In this document: positions 1 through 10,172 of the stretch, piece by piece
How positions within the stretch are numbered: position 1 is the first letter of the stretch
How the letters are laid out: the number at the start of each line of letters is the position of its first letter
Assembly: GCF_963259705.1 (NCBI RefSeq)
Contig: NC_081841.1
Span: forward strand, 121,783,827 to 121,847,826
Direction of reading: 5' to 3'
DNA from: Myotis daubentonii
Lineage: Eukaryota; Chordata; Mammalia; Chiroptera; Vespertilionidae
DNA: 64,000 nucleotides
The notes under the pieces: generated by a model
What the model saw: only the letters and a program-made list of their open reading frames with translations
Told to the model about the DNA's origin: nothing
Database searches by the model: none
Program-made: the position numbers and the translations under genes

Positions 1-706
1 TTTTTTATCCATTCAGCCACTCCATGTCTTTTGATTGGAGCATTTAGTTCGTTTATGTTAAAGTTATTATTCATAGGTGCTTGTTTGTAGCCATTTTTAT
101 TTTTTGTGCCTGTGTTCCTTCCTCCGTTTTTATTTCTTCTTTTTACACCAGTCTCTTTAGCATTTCTTGCATTGCTGGCTTGGTAGTGAAAAACTTCCTT
201 AGCCTTTTTTTTTTTTTTTTGTCTGTTAAATTTTGAATGATAGCCTTGCTGGATAGAGTATTCTTGTATTCAGTCCCTTGGTTTGCATCACTTTGTAGAT
301 TTTCTTCCATTCCTTTCTGGCCTGATGTGTTTCTGTTGAGAAATTATTTGATAATCTTTTTTTTTTTTAATCTTTATTGTTCAGATTATTACATTTGTTC
401 CTCTTCCCCCCCCCCATAACTCCCCTCCTCTCAGTTCCCGCCCCACCCTCCGCCCTCACTCCCCACCCACTGTCCTTATCCATAGGTGCACGATTTTTGT
501 CCAGTCTCTTCCCGAATCTACCACACCCCTTTCCCCACTAAGAATAGTCAGTCCATTCCCTTTCTATGTTCCTGATTCTATTATAATCACCAGTTCATTC
601 TGTTCATCAGATTATTTATTCACTTGATTCTTAGATTCACTTGTTGATAGATGCATATTTGTTGTTCATAATTTGTATCTTTCCCTTTTTCTTCCTCTTC
701 CTCTTC

Positions 707-1597
707 TTAAAGGATACCTTTCAGCATTTCATATAATACTGGTTTGGTGGTGATGAACTCCTTTAGCTTTTCCTTATCTGTGAAGCTCTTTATCTGACCT
801 TCAATTCTGAATGATAGCTTTGCTGGATAAAGTAATCTTGGTTGTAGGTTCTTGGTATTCATCACTTTGAATATTTCTTGCCACTCCCTTCTGGCCTGCA
901 AAGTTTCTGTTGAGAAATCAGCTGACAGTCGTATGGGTATTCCCTTGTAGGTAACTGGGTTTCTTTCTCTTGCTGCTTTTAAGATTCTCTCTTTGTCTTT
1001 TGCTCTTGGCATTTTAATTATGATGTGTCTTGGTGTGGTCCTCTTTGGATTCCTTTTGTTTGGGGTTCTCCGCGCTTCTTGGACCTGTAAGTCCATTTCT
1101 TTCACCAGGTGGGGGAAGTTTTCTGTCATTATTTCTTCAAATAGGTTTTCAATATCTTGGTCTCTCTCATCTTCTGGCACCCCTATAATTCTGATGTTGG
1201 TACGCTTGAAGCTGTCCCAGAGGCTCCTTACACTATCCTCGCATTTTTGGATTCTTTTTTCATTTTGCTTTTCCCATTGGGTGTTTTTTGCTTCCTCGCA
1301 TTTCAAATCATTGACTTGATTCTTGCGCTCCTCTGGTCTGCTGTCGGGAGTCTGTATAATATTCGTTATTTCAGTCCGTGTATGCTTAATTTCTAGTTGG
1401 TTCCCCAATATAACATCGAGGGTCTCATTAGATTTCTTGAGGATCTCACAACATTTATCGGCGGTCTCACCAGTCTTTTCGAGGGCCTTACTAAGTTTAT
1501 CGGCAGCTTCTAGACAGTTCTTAAGAGACCTTAAAAGTGTGGTTCTGAACTCAATATCCTCCATTGACAGTTTTGTCCTGTTTCTTTGTCTCCGCAT
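707..1597 (-). CDS. HAL1 ORF1 protein, L1 ORF1p-like RNA-binding protein, intact
   Basis: A 296-residue open frame begins MRRQRNRTKLSMEDIEF. Residues about 15-130 are rich in heptad-like Leu/Ile and charged residues and should form the trimeric coiled coil. Residues about 135-215 are the RRM-like domain (IRIIGVPEDERDQDIENLF, then RRTPNKRNPKR and HIIIKMPRAKDKERIL), and about 220-296 are the C-terminal nucleic-acid-binding domain (LSADFSTETLQARREW, LLYPAKLSFRIEGQIKSF). Length and domain order fit mammalian L1 ORF1p (about 300-340 residues). The N-terminal region differs clearly from the L1-A, L1-C and L1-D ORF1 proteins, while the RRM and C-terminal domains are recognisably related. There are no internal stops. 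The expected role is binding its own RNA in a cytoplasmic particle that borrows L1 ORF2p. Expression is not shown by the sequence. Confidence 0.85.
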   Translation of the reverse strand: MRRQRNRTKLSMEDIEFRTTLLRSLKNCLEAADKLSKALEKTGETADKCCEILKKSNETLDVILGNQLEIKHTRTEITNIIQTPDSRPEERKNQVNDLKCEEAKNTQWEKQNEKRIQKCEDSVRSLWDSFKRTNIRIIGVPEDERDQDIENLFEEIMTENFPHLVKEMDLQVQEARRTPNKRNPKRTTPRHIIIKMPRAKDKERILKAARERNPVTYKGIPIRLSADFSTETLQARREWQEIFKVMNTKNLQPRLLYPAKLSFRIEGQIKSFTDKEKLKEFITTKPVLYEMLKGIL

Positions 1598-2315
1598 TTT
1601 TTATGCTTTCTTGGTACACCCCCTAGTGGTCTTTGTGTGCAGTCTTGTTGCCTTTAAGCCTTGATTGATGTCGGCAATACCGGGGGTGAGTTGACATCCA
1701 GGCTAACTGGCTATGAGAGTCCGCTGGGTCTGCAGTGGGAGGGCTTCTGTGCTGGATCTCTAAGGCGGTGCTAATCTAGCCTTTGCCTGAGGCTATCCGG
1801 CAAATGGTTCTGCGCAGGGCTTGGGCGGGGCGGGTCCCAGGGGATCTACAGGGCGGGCCGGAGCGAGCAGTTATGGCTGCTCTCAGTTCCTTCCCCAGGG
1901 GCTCTGCCTCTCAGAGTCCCATCAATGGCTGCAAACCTCGGAGAGAAAGCTGCCTTCGAGTTCCGACCGAAGCCGGACAGTCCCGCTTCTCCCGTTTGAG
2001 TCTTGCTCCCCAGAGACTCGCCCGGATCTGGGGCTCAGAGTCTGAAACTCCCTCCCGATTGAAAACAACAACCGCGCCCTCCGCCACCAGTTCGCTCCGC
2101 GCGCGCACTCCGCACCTGAGTATTTCACTTCAGCACTGCGCCTCCTCTGAGTCTGGGTATGATATTCTCTTTCCTCCTAGTTGTAGAATTTCCACTCAGC
2201 CAGCCTTCCTGTGGTTTTGGATGATGTCCGTTCTGTCCTTTAGTTATATCTCTGAAGTGGTTGTTCGAGGCAGCGATCTCCTGCGTTAACCTACGCCGCC
2301 ATTTTGGTTTCTCGC
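1598..2315 (-). promoter_or_regulatory. HAL1-1 5'UTR, CpG-rich putative internal promoter
   Basis: This 718-bp leader is much richer in CG dinucleotides (for example around 1800-1870 and 1960-2110) than its surroundings and begins with an aaaccaaaatggcggcgtagg-type motif at its 5' end (around 2313-2290). L1-type elements carry their RNA polymerase II promoter in the 5'UTR. The ccaaaatggcgg core resembles a YY1-type site, which directs start-site choice in L1. The promoter role is inferred. Confidence 0.55.
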
Positions 2316-2989
2316 TATTTGATAATCTAATAGGTGATCCCTTGTACATAACATTCGGTCTCTCTCTTGCAGCTTTTAAGACTCTCTCTTTGTCCTGAAC
2401 ATTTGCCATTATAATTACAGCGTGTCTTGGTGTGGGTCTTTTTGGGTTCATCTTGTTTGGGATTCTCTGTGCTTGTGTGACTTTTTTCTTCACCATATCA
2501 GGGAAGTTTTCTGACATTATTTCTTCAAATAGATTTTCTAACCCTTGTTCCTCTTTCTGTTTTTCTGGCACCCCTATTATTCATATGTTGTTTCGTTTCA
2601 TGTTGTCCCATAGCTCTCTTAGGCTCTCCTTCTGTCTTTTAATTCTTTTCCTCCAATTGCAGTTCAGTTTGGGTGTGTTTTGTTTCCCTGTCTTCTAATT
2701 TGCTAATTCGGTTCTCCGCTTCTCTTAGTCTACTGTTGAAACTTTCCATGGTTTTTATTGCAGCCATATCACTGTTTATTTCTTCTTGTTTCTTACATTA
2801 GTTGATTTTTTCGTCCATCTGGTTTATGAACTGTATGACCCTTATTCTGAATTCTTTTTCTGACATATTGTATGCTTCTGTTTTACTTAGCTGCTTTTCT
2901 GTCAATTGCTCCTTTTCTTTCCTTTGGGGGTTTCTTTGTTTACCCATTTTTTTCTCTTACCAAAGAATCTAGGCGCTGAGTCATGCATG

Positions 2990-4010
2990 GCCTGCTCCTT
3001 GGGCAGCAGAGTTCATTGGGCAGCAGCTGCCCCTCAGGAAGTTGTGGCAGCAGCTGCTCCTCAGTTGGAAGTGGCTCCTCTGGCAGGCTGCTCACGCAGC
3101 TTGTGCTTCTTGGATAGGGGCAGGATGCTCATGAGGCTGCTACTCCTTGTATGTGGGCAGGCTGCATGTGGCTGCTGCTCCTCGGATGGGGGCAGGCTGT
3201 TTGCATGGCTGCTCATCCTAGTAGAGGGTGGGCTTCTTGTGTGGCTGTTGCTCCTCATAAGGAGGCAGGTTGCTCACAGGGATCCTACTCCTCATATTGG
3301 GGCAGGATGCTCGTGTGGCTACTGCTCCTCAAATGGGGTTGGGCTGCTTGCGGAGCTGCTGCTCCTCGTACTGGGGCAGGCTGCTCAGGCAGCTGCTGCT
3401 CCTCAAGCAGGGACAGGTTGCTTGCACAACTACTGCTCCTCATTTTGGGGCAGGCTGCTCGCAATGCTGCTGCTCCTCAGACAGGGCCAGGTTGTTCACA
3501 GAGCTGCTGCTACTCAGACGAGGGTGGGCGGCACACGAGGCTGCTGCTCCTGTGATGGGGGTGGGCTGTGTGCAGCTGCTGCTCCTTGGATGGCGGCGGG
3601 ATGCTCATGTAGTTGTCTCCCCTGGACAGGGGTGGGCTGCATGTGGCTGCTGCTCCTAGGATGGTGGGCGTGTGCAGGGCTGCTGCTCCTCAGATGTGAG
3701 CAGGCTGCTTGTGCAGCTGCTGCTCCTCAGACAGGGGTGAGCTGAGTGGGGCTGCCGCTCCTCAGATGTGGGTGGGCTGCATGGTGCAGCTGCTGCTCCT
3801 CGGACAGTTTGGGCAGTTCACGTAGCTGCTGCTCCTCCGATTGCGGGTGGGCTGCTCATGGGGTTGTTGCACCTCAGATAGGGATGGGCTGCTCACACGG
3901 CTGCTGCTCCTTGGACAGGTGCGGGCTGCATGCGGCTGCTGCTCTTTGGATGGAGGCGTGCTGCTCACATGGCTGCCACCCCTCCATTGGGGGTGGGCTG
4001 TGTGTGGCTG
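2990..4010 (-). repeat. L1-A 5'UTR minisatellite, about 37-bp variable units
   Basis: Roughly 27 imperfect head-to-tail units are seen, each built round ctgctgctcctc followed 12-16 bp later by ggcaggctgctc on the plus strand. Unit length varies from about 33 to 40 bp. The array lies directly upstream of ORF1 of L1-A and recurs in L1-C and L1-D, so it is part of this L1 family's 5'UTR. Almost no stop codons occur on the plus strand, which gives open frames such as 2906-3745 (279 codons). Confidence 0.85.
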
Positions 4011-4198
4011 CTGCTCATGTGGTGGTGGTGCCCTGGGCTAAAGCATTGGGCCGGCCAAAGGAGAGCGCACTTCAGAACTCCCAGGAGCCCACACTTGGGG
4101 TGGCTGGAATCTCGGTGACAGTGGGACTGTAGCTGAGGCAGCAGATCCCTGGCGGGTGTGGCTGTAGAGTCCCGGGCACCCTGGGTAGAGGTGAGGCT

Positions 4199-7100
4199 GA
4201 GAAAAAACTTTTAATAGAAATATTTTTTGAATCCATCTAGTCCATAGATTCTGAATTCAATTGCACTTTTAAGCCATTCAACTGCTAAAGCAAAAAAGCA
4301 AATCATTTAGAATATTATTTTTAGCTTTTATAATGTCTTCCCGGAACAAGAAACTTGAAATTTTCAAAGAAATCATTTGCCAGCGTCTTTAAATATTACC
4401 ACACTTAATATCTTTGTTTATGCCTTTGTCAATTCTTTTGAAATAGATCATTGTGCCCTGATGCTTTCAGGAAACTGTTTTAATATCACTTGCAGTATTA
4501 TGTCTTGCCTTTAAGGATACAGTTTTGTGATACAGAAAAAATCTAAATGAAATTTGAACTCCTTAAGAACAAAAGTTGTGTCTGTTCTTGTGATTTTGTA
4601 AATATTTGGTTCTTGTGACTTGGGAAATATCTTCTGACTCTTAGGAGTTCACTCTCTCAGGCAGTAGTATCCTTGCATTTGCAAGATTATCGCAGGTCTT
4701 TAAATTAGGTGATTAGTCTCTCTTCATTTTTAAAACATCTTTGATTCAAAAACTTTAAAGGAAGTGAGGTATGAAACAGAATATACTTTATTTTTAAAAA
4801 GTATACATATAATTTTTGGTAAAATGTATGTTACTTTGAAATATATTCATATATGAAATAAATGTAACACATATGACATATTTTATATATGTATATATTT
4901 ACATAAATAACCATGTATATAATATTTATAAAGTTTTATATTTGTGACATATAATTATTCATAAACCTTGCCTTCTTTGAATGGGCATTTTAATTAAATA
5001 TCAAGCTTTTTGTTCATTTTCACAAATCTATAATTTTTATCATATTTAAATTTCAAGTTTTAGTTTCATTTAAGATATTCTACTATCTTTACCCTCTATT
5101 ACAGTCTTCAGCCTCTATATCTTTGCTGGCTGCTCTCATTTTTGATACCCAAGTTCAAAGGTCATCTTAGAAAACCCAGTGGACCTCTCATCCTAAAAAA
5201 ACAAATCTCATTCTTATTGAAGTCACTCTATCACATAGCCCTGTTACTTTCTTTATACAATAAAGGAATGACCTTATAGATATCTTTCTTTCTTTGTTTA
5301 GTCTACATGTCTCTTTTTCCAGAAGCCAGTGCACCAGAATGCAAAGCTCCATGTAAGACAGTCCTTGTCTTTCTGGTTCCAAGGCTGAAGCTCAGAGTCT
5401 GGAGAAATTACTGCCTATTACACTGTAAACCTTGAATAAGTGTTTGTTCAATGAAGAAAGTATGACATCATGCTCCCCAAATGTCAATGAATCTAAAGGA
5501 AAATGTTTGAATTTATGATGAAGAATAGGTTATCATAAATTATAAACCAACTCCAGAGTAGGTCTGAAACCTTATTCAAGTAAATAAAGGCCAAAGGGCT
5601 TCTGTGGGTGGCTATTGCTCTCACTTCAGAATTGGTCTAGCTCCTCCTTCAACCAAAAACCCTAAACACAATTTCCCCCTTATATCTCATGCCTTCTATT
5701 ATCCTGTTAAACTGAGTTCCTTGCTTCTGCCCAGTTCCACTATATTTCTTTCATGGCTGGGTTGACTGCCAATGGCCCCAATAAAGGCAGGAACTTGAGT
5801 GGAATATTTTGTTCTGGATGGCTTTGACCTTCTAGGTGCTCAATGTTCCAGAAGAATGATAGACTGTGCTTAATGTGGAGGTGGAGAGGCATTTCTACAT
5901 CCTAATAGCGTATTTGAGATGTAGCCAGGGAAGATTCTGGGAAGGAACCATCTTCCTGGAATCCTGGGAACACTGAAGCTCTCTAATTATGCCATTCATC
6001 CTTCAGCTATTTAGTGATAAACACAGTTTTATTACTCACTCTTGAATTTCTTTCCTTGTCAGAACTGACTTTCAAGATTCTCTGAGTAATAATGACCAAA
6101 AAGTAATTTTCTTTGGTGTTTTACTTAGGTATTTCACTGGCATAAAGCAGTAGTCAGAAGTAGGTAATTCCTCTGACTTCAGCACAGTTGAAATAAAGGT
6201 CATTTGAAATCATCCAGTTGGAATAAATACATCATTACTCCAGAAAAATTACATAAGAAATGTGAATGGTGAAACTCTAAGGCTATAATTTCTGCAAGTG
6301 GTAAGGTCAGTTTAAGAAAGGATATCTTTGGGTGCCCTGTCCTAGGCACCCTGTAAGGGGGGTGGAGGAAGCATGCAAGTAGAGGTGGTGGGAGGAGGAG
6401 GAGGACAGGACAACAGAGAGCATATGAACTTGTTTCCTGCTACATGAAGAATATCTTCAATGCTGAACCATTTATTTGGTGATTCAGCCTCTTTTCCTTC
6501 CAATATCTTAGAAGGAAAGGTTTTAAAGTAAATGTTCTATGAGACTTAAAGATTCTATTTAGTAGTGATCAGAGAAAACCAACCATCTTTTTGCCAACAT
6601 GCTTTTTAGGAGTGGATATTGTATGACTTCAAGCTTTGTTACGGTCTGTTTCATACATTTACATTTTGGTCAAGCCTTCTGACATTCTCAGGTACTATTC
6701 TGTGGGAGGATAAAAGGTTAATTTGAGTTTTCTGCTATTCAAGAAAATGTGTGTGTGTGTTTTTTTTAATTAACTTGTATTTCTCTTTTGCACAGAATAC
6801 TAGCCATAATCATATTGTTGAAATCCTTTATAGAAAACTTACACTTTTATATTATTAAACTTTTTGAGCTCCTGGAAAAATAGATTACTTTAGAAGAGGC
6901 CAAAGGGGCTGATCAAAATCTTAAACTTACTATAATTTCTACAACTAGTGATTTTTAAGGGAGCCTTTCACTATCTCCATGGTTTGAATAAATAACTAAA
7001 GGTGGAGGGAGAGTGGGCTCCCTTGGTTGTTTGCCCTCATGCATATTAACTCACAAAACTAAAGATCTGAAGAAATAGTATTATGATACAAAAGACTCCA

Positions 7101-7404
7101 TCACCTTGCCTCCCGGGAAGAATTTATTCAAATATCTCAAGATATAAAGTTGACTGCACTTAACAACCTCCTTAAGAATTGCTGCCATTTCCTTTAATAT
7201 TAGGCCTCAGTGTCTTATCAATCATTACAGACAAGTGAATTTTCATAAACTCTAATGTAAATAATTCTAAAACTAAGTAAACAATGTTATCATCTGTTTT
7301 GTTTCAACCATTTATTCTCAATTTCTTAAGAGGGTGATTGGCATCTAGTAGACTAAATATTTTTGAATAGATGAATAACTGACTAAATAAATAAATAAAA
7401 ATTA
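4199..7404. other. Non-coding, AT-rich region without recognisable genes
   Basis: No long open frame, splice-bounded coding segment or RNA gene is visible. The longest frame (5188-5382) looks random. A probable L2 tail sits at 5330-5465 and another weak L2-like tail near 7310-7375. The segment at 6350-6415 is purine-rich. Nothing else stands out. Confidence 0.6.
5330..5465 (+). repeat. Probable L2 LINE 3' tail
   Basis: The stretch shows the typical decayed L2 ending: a gcaaagctccatg-type segment, a t(g)tcttt core, and then a close relative of aataaatatttgttgaatgaa at about 5430-5462. Divergence is high, as expected for an ancient mammalian repeat. Confidence 0.5.
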
Positions 7405-7607
7405 GCCTGGCCAGTATGGCTCAGTAGTTGAGCATTGACCCATGCACCCAGAAATCACAGGTGCAATTCCCAGGTTGTGGGCTTGTTCCTTGGCAGGGGG
7501 CGTTCAGGAGGCAGCTGATTAATGTTGATGTTTCTCTCTCATCAATGTTTCTATCTCTCTTTCCCTCTCCTTTTCTCTCTAAGTCAATAAAAATATTTTA
7601 AAAATTA
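7405..7607 (+). mobile_element. VES SINE
   Basis: A tRNA-derived head (gcctggccagtatggctcag, then a B-box-like ggtgcaattcc) is followed by the VES body with tttctctctcatcaatg and a pyrimidine-rich tail ending in tcaataaaaatattttaaaaa. Short aaaaatta repeats flank it. VES elements are the SINEs of vesper bats, transcribed by RNA polymerase III and moved by L1. Confidence 0.9.
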
Positions 7608-7892
7608 AGTATACAACAGAAGCTTATCATAATCATTCAAGTTATCAAGTATTATTGAGAACTTATTCTGTGCCTATTCTGTTTAGGACCTATGGATTTT
7701 GAAGTTGTAAAAGAGAAAGTAATCTGTTAACCATGGTTTTGATTATTTCTCATAACTTAATATGTATACAGTATATCTATATACAAAAGTAACCACAATC
7801 TCAAACATATTCCAAATAGTGCTGTTGCTTTGAACCAGTATATAATGAGATTGAATGAAAAGAATATATATTTGTATTAGGATGACTAAAAT

Positions 7893-8287
7893 TGAGAAGG
7901 TAAACCCCTATTTTTGTAAAACTACTCTTTGAAATTCTCTGCTATTAGATGGTCCCTTGCCTTTGAGTCAAATCTGTTATTTTTAGATGGCCCCTTACTC
8001 TGTAAATTAACTTTGCTTTCTAGCTACTTGAATAATAGGAAAGATAAACTTGAATGTCTGACCTTATAAGCTAGTCATCTAACTTAAGATTTGGAAAAAC
8101 CCTTGTTTTGGGAGACAAAGGGGTTAGAAAGCTATAAATAGGAAAAGCTTCCTCCATGTTGTTGCTCAGAAATTTGGGAGACATCTCCCTCTGGGCCCGC
8201 TGGCATAATAAACAGGGTAACTCCATTTCTCTGTGTGTTGCTTGGATTTTCTCTGGTCTTCTGTAAGCATCATTTCTTACTGTAACA
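7893..8287 (+). repeat. 5' LTR of the tRNA-Glu ERV
   Basis: It starts tgagaagg and ends tgtaaca, the TG...CA form of retroviral LTRs. A TATA box (ctataaata) is at 8132-8140 and a polyadenylation signal (aataaa) at 8207-8212. It aligns end to end with 13965-14357. Confidence 0.92.
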
Positions 8288-8291
8288 TCAC

Positions 8292-8309
8292 TGTTCCCTG
8301 ACTGGGAAG
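8292..8309 (+). other. Primer binding site, tRNA-Glu type
   Basis: tgttccctgactgggaag lies four bases after the 5' LTR and matches the complement of the tRNA-Glu 3' end with one missing G and one C-to-T change. Retroviruses start minus-strand DNA synthesis from such a bound tRNA. Glu primers are typical of the ERV-E-like class I group. Confidence 0.75.
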
Positions 8310-10172
8310 AAGGCCAAACATGCTGGCCTTTTGGCCTCTCATGAGTGGACCTGGTTTGGGGCCCAGGGGCGTGGGACAGGCCTCTGGGAGGTGCTCTGCT
8401 GATTGTAGCAGAATTGAACCAGGGGACTCTGGGCACTCCCGGACCTCAGCCCAGGACCCAGCCGGCATCTGGAGAGAGTGGATGGACACTCCTAGACCTG
8501 TCGACAGAATCAGTAAGGTAGGGGCCCCAGTCAGTCATGCCCACTCTGAGTGAGTGGAAGGGGGAGCTTGATCACCTCCCCAGAAGTCATATGACTTCCT
8601 CAGGCAATTAATCAGGAATCAGGTGGACTGTTTAAACTCTGAGTAAATGTCCGGTAGGAGTAAAAAACTTAGACTGGCTAGCGTATGAATGTGAGTGTAA
8701 GAAAGCCCTTTTCTGGACCAGATGTCTGACATGTGAGTTTTCCCCCCGGGAGACCAGCCTGAAGTCAGGTCTGCCTTTAGGGGCAGAAGACAGTGGGTGG
8801 AAGTGTATGAGTGAGGAAGGAGAAGGCTTGCGCTCTCCTATCCATTGTGTGATACAGGCAGGCATCTAAGTGGATCTATGAAAGTAGATTCCCCCACCCC
8901 TCCCCTCGTTTGTCTCGGCATAATTATCTGTTCGTTGACTGACATATAAATGTAAGTGTGAGAGCCTGCATAAAAGCAAAAGTTACTTTATGTTATCCTG
9001 TACCTTTGTTAACTCGTCTGGCTAAAACATTTGATTTTTTTAAGGCTGAACGCCGTGACAGACTGCAAAAGTTTCAAGCAGCTGTTGAGATTTCTTTTTC
9101 TCAGAGTCCTTTGCTCTCTGTCAGGTAGGGAATCAGCCCACTTACCTAATAAAATTTATGTCTATATTTGTACAGTGGGGGCTTTGGTCTGCTATTCCCT
9201 GATTTGTGATTTTGCTGTATTAGGCTAAAATTTTGGAATTCTGGGGTTGATTTAAAGGTATAAGTTTGTGAAGGTTGTAGCCCAGAGAAGTATAAAACAA
9301 AGGCCGGCTAAGTTTCAAGATTGCTCATAAGGAAAAGCAAGAGAAAAGTCTTTCAAGTTAACTATTTGCAACAGAGTTATAAAAAGTCATTAAAGTCTCA
9401 ATGAACAAAGAACCTGTTATTTACACGTTCCTTATCTCTCCTCCCTGCCAAGGACGAAGGGAATGATTATTATACATGGAGAGGGAAGAGAGGGAAAGAT
9501 AAAAACTGAAAAAGGGAGATTTCACTCTGAACAAAAGCACAGAGGTTTCCAAGGACAGAAAGAGAGGCAGTACTTGCCAAACTTGGCAGGACAGAGAAAT
9601 TTACAAAACCCCTGCTCTTGCCTGTGATATCACAATCCCATGCAGGGCAGCCAAGGTGGAACTAAGACTGCAGCAAGAGGTTTCTGGCTCTGATCCTAGC
9701 AGAATAAAATTGCTGGACATCAAATAAAATAAAATCCAACTAGTGTTATTATAATTATCTATTCATGGACCCTGCTGACCCTGGTTGTATGTTTTGTTCG
9801 GTTTGTCATTTTCTTGGTTGTATATCTTGCTTAGCTTCCCATTTTCAGTTGTTTATTAGGGTCCTCCAGGAAGACATAACTTGGTTCCACCCCTCTTCAA
9901 TCACCCCTCTGGTATCTGTGACTGAATTGAAGACCTTTTCCTGCAGGGGACCCTCCAGGACTTTGATCGACTAGAAATTTCCCTGTACACCTTTATCCTC
10001 CTCTGTCTTCTTTCTCTGCCTGACTAGAGTCATTTTTTCTCCACAGGTCACACCCCAGCCTCTGGGAGGAAGGACTACTTATGGCGGTGGTCTGTAGTTT
10101 TCTCCGAAGTTCCTGTTGTTTCTATTCCTCTTCACAGTGGGGTTATTTCCCTCTGCGGGAGGGGGACCCAGC
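8310..10172 (+). other. Long ERV leader between primer site and gag
   Basis: About 1.86 kb separates the primer site from the first matrix-like codons. No retroviral protein similarity is recognisable, and the open frames (for example 8320-8553, 9031-9228, 9765-9974) look incidental. A purine-rich stretch occurs at 9470-9560. The leader could contain an unrecognised insertion or an extended packaging region. Confidence 0.45.

Larger units (their letters stand above)
358..2315 (-). mobile_element. HAL1-1: complete half-L1 (ORF1-only) retrotransposon
   Basis: The element lies antisense inside L1-A ORF1 with a perfect 13-bp target duplication (345-357 and 2316-2328) and a short A tail (T run at 357-370). 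On the minus strand it starts gcgagaaaccaaaatggcgg, followed by a CpG-rich 5'UTR (2315-1598), one ORF1 (1597-707) and a 350-bp 3'UTR, with no trace of an ORF2. HAL1 elements are L1 derivatives that lost ORF2 and depend on L1 RT supplied in trans. The clean ends, retained CpGs and intact ORF indicate a fairly young insertion, younger than the L1 it interrupts. Confidence 0.88.
143..2947 (-). pseudogene. L1-A ORF1 (nucleic-acid-binding chaperone), interrupted and decayed
   Basis: The start codon is at 2947-2945 and begins MGKQRNPQRKEKE, the same leader as the other L1 ORF1 copies here. The N-terminal part (about 2947-2600) encodes the coiled coil, the middle the RRM-like domain, and the C-terminal domain lies at 143-344. 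An in-frame stop falls early in the coiled coil, frameshifts follow (an open stretch survives across 2316-2571), and a 1.96-kb HAL1 sits in the coding region. ORF1p of L1 trimerises and coats L1 RNA; this copy cannot make it. Confidence 0.8.
1..4198 (-). mobile_element. L1-A: antisense LINE-1, 3' part outside the window, split by HAL1-1
   Basis: Read on the minus strand this is an L1 running from its 5'UTR (right) into the first codons of ORF2 (left edge). Positions 1-142 hold the start of ORF2 and the inter-ORF spacer, 143-344 and 2329-2947 hold ORF1, and 2948-4198 hold the 5'UTR. HAL1-1 interrupts ORF1, and the 13-bp duplication tatttgataatct flanks it at 345-357 and 2316-2328. The right end is truncated inside the 5'UTR relative to L1-C, and ordinary AT-rich DNA begins near 4199. 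Several stops and frameshifts make it inactive. Confidence 0.9.

Noticed and set aside
993..1664. Several plus-strand open frames of 79-113 codons
   Set aside because: They are antisense shadows of the intact HAL1 ORF1.
2906..3745. 279-codon open frame on the plus strand as a protein gene
   Set aside because: It lies in the antisense of a minisatellite L1 5'UTR, the translation is repetitive Leu/Cys/Ala-rich sequence, and neighbouring frames are equally open. Kept only as a possible ORF0-like curiosity.
2990..4010. Repeat-spacer appearance suggesting a CRISPR array
   Set aside because: Units vary in length and sequence without fixed repeats and unique spacers, and the genome is mammalian. 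It is a minisatellite.
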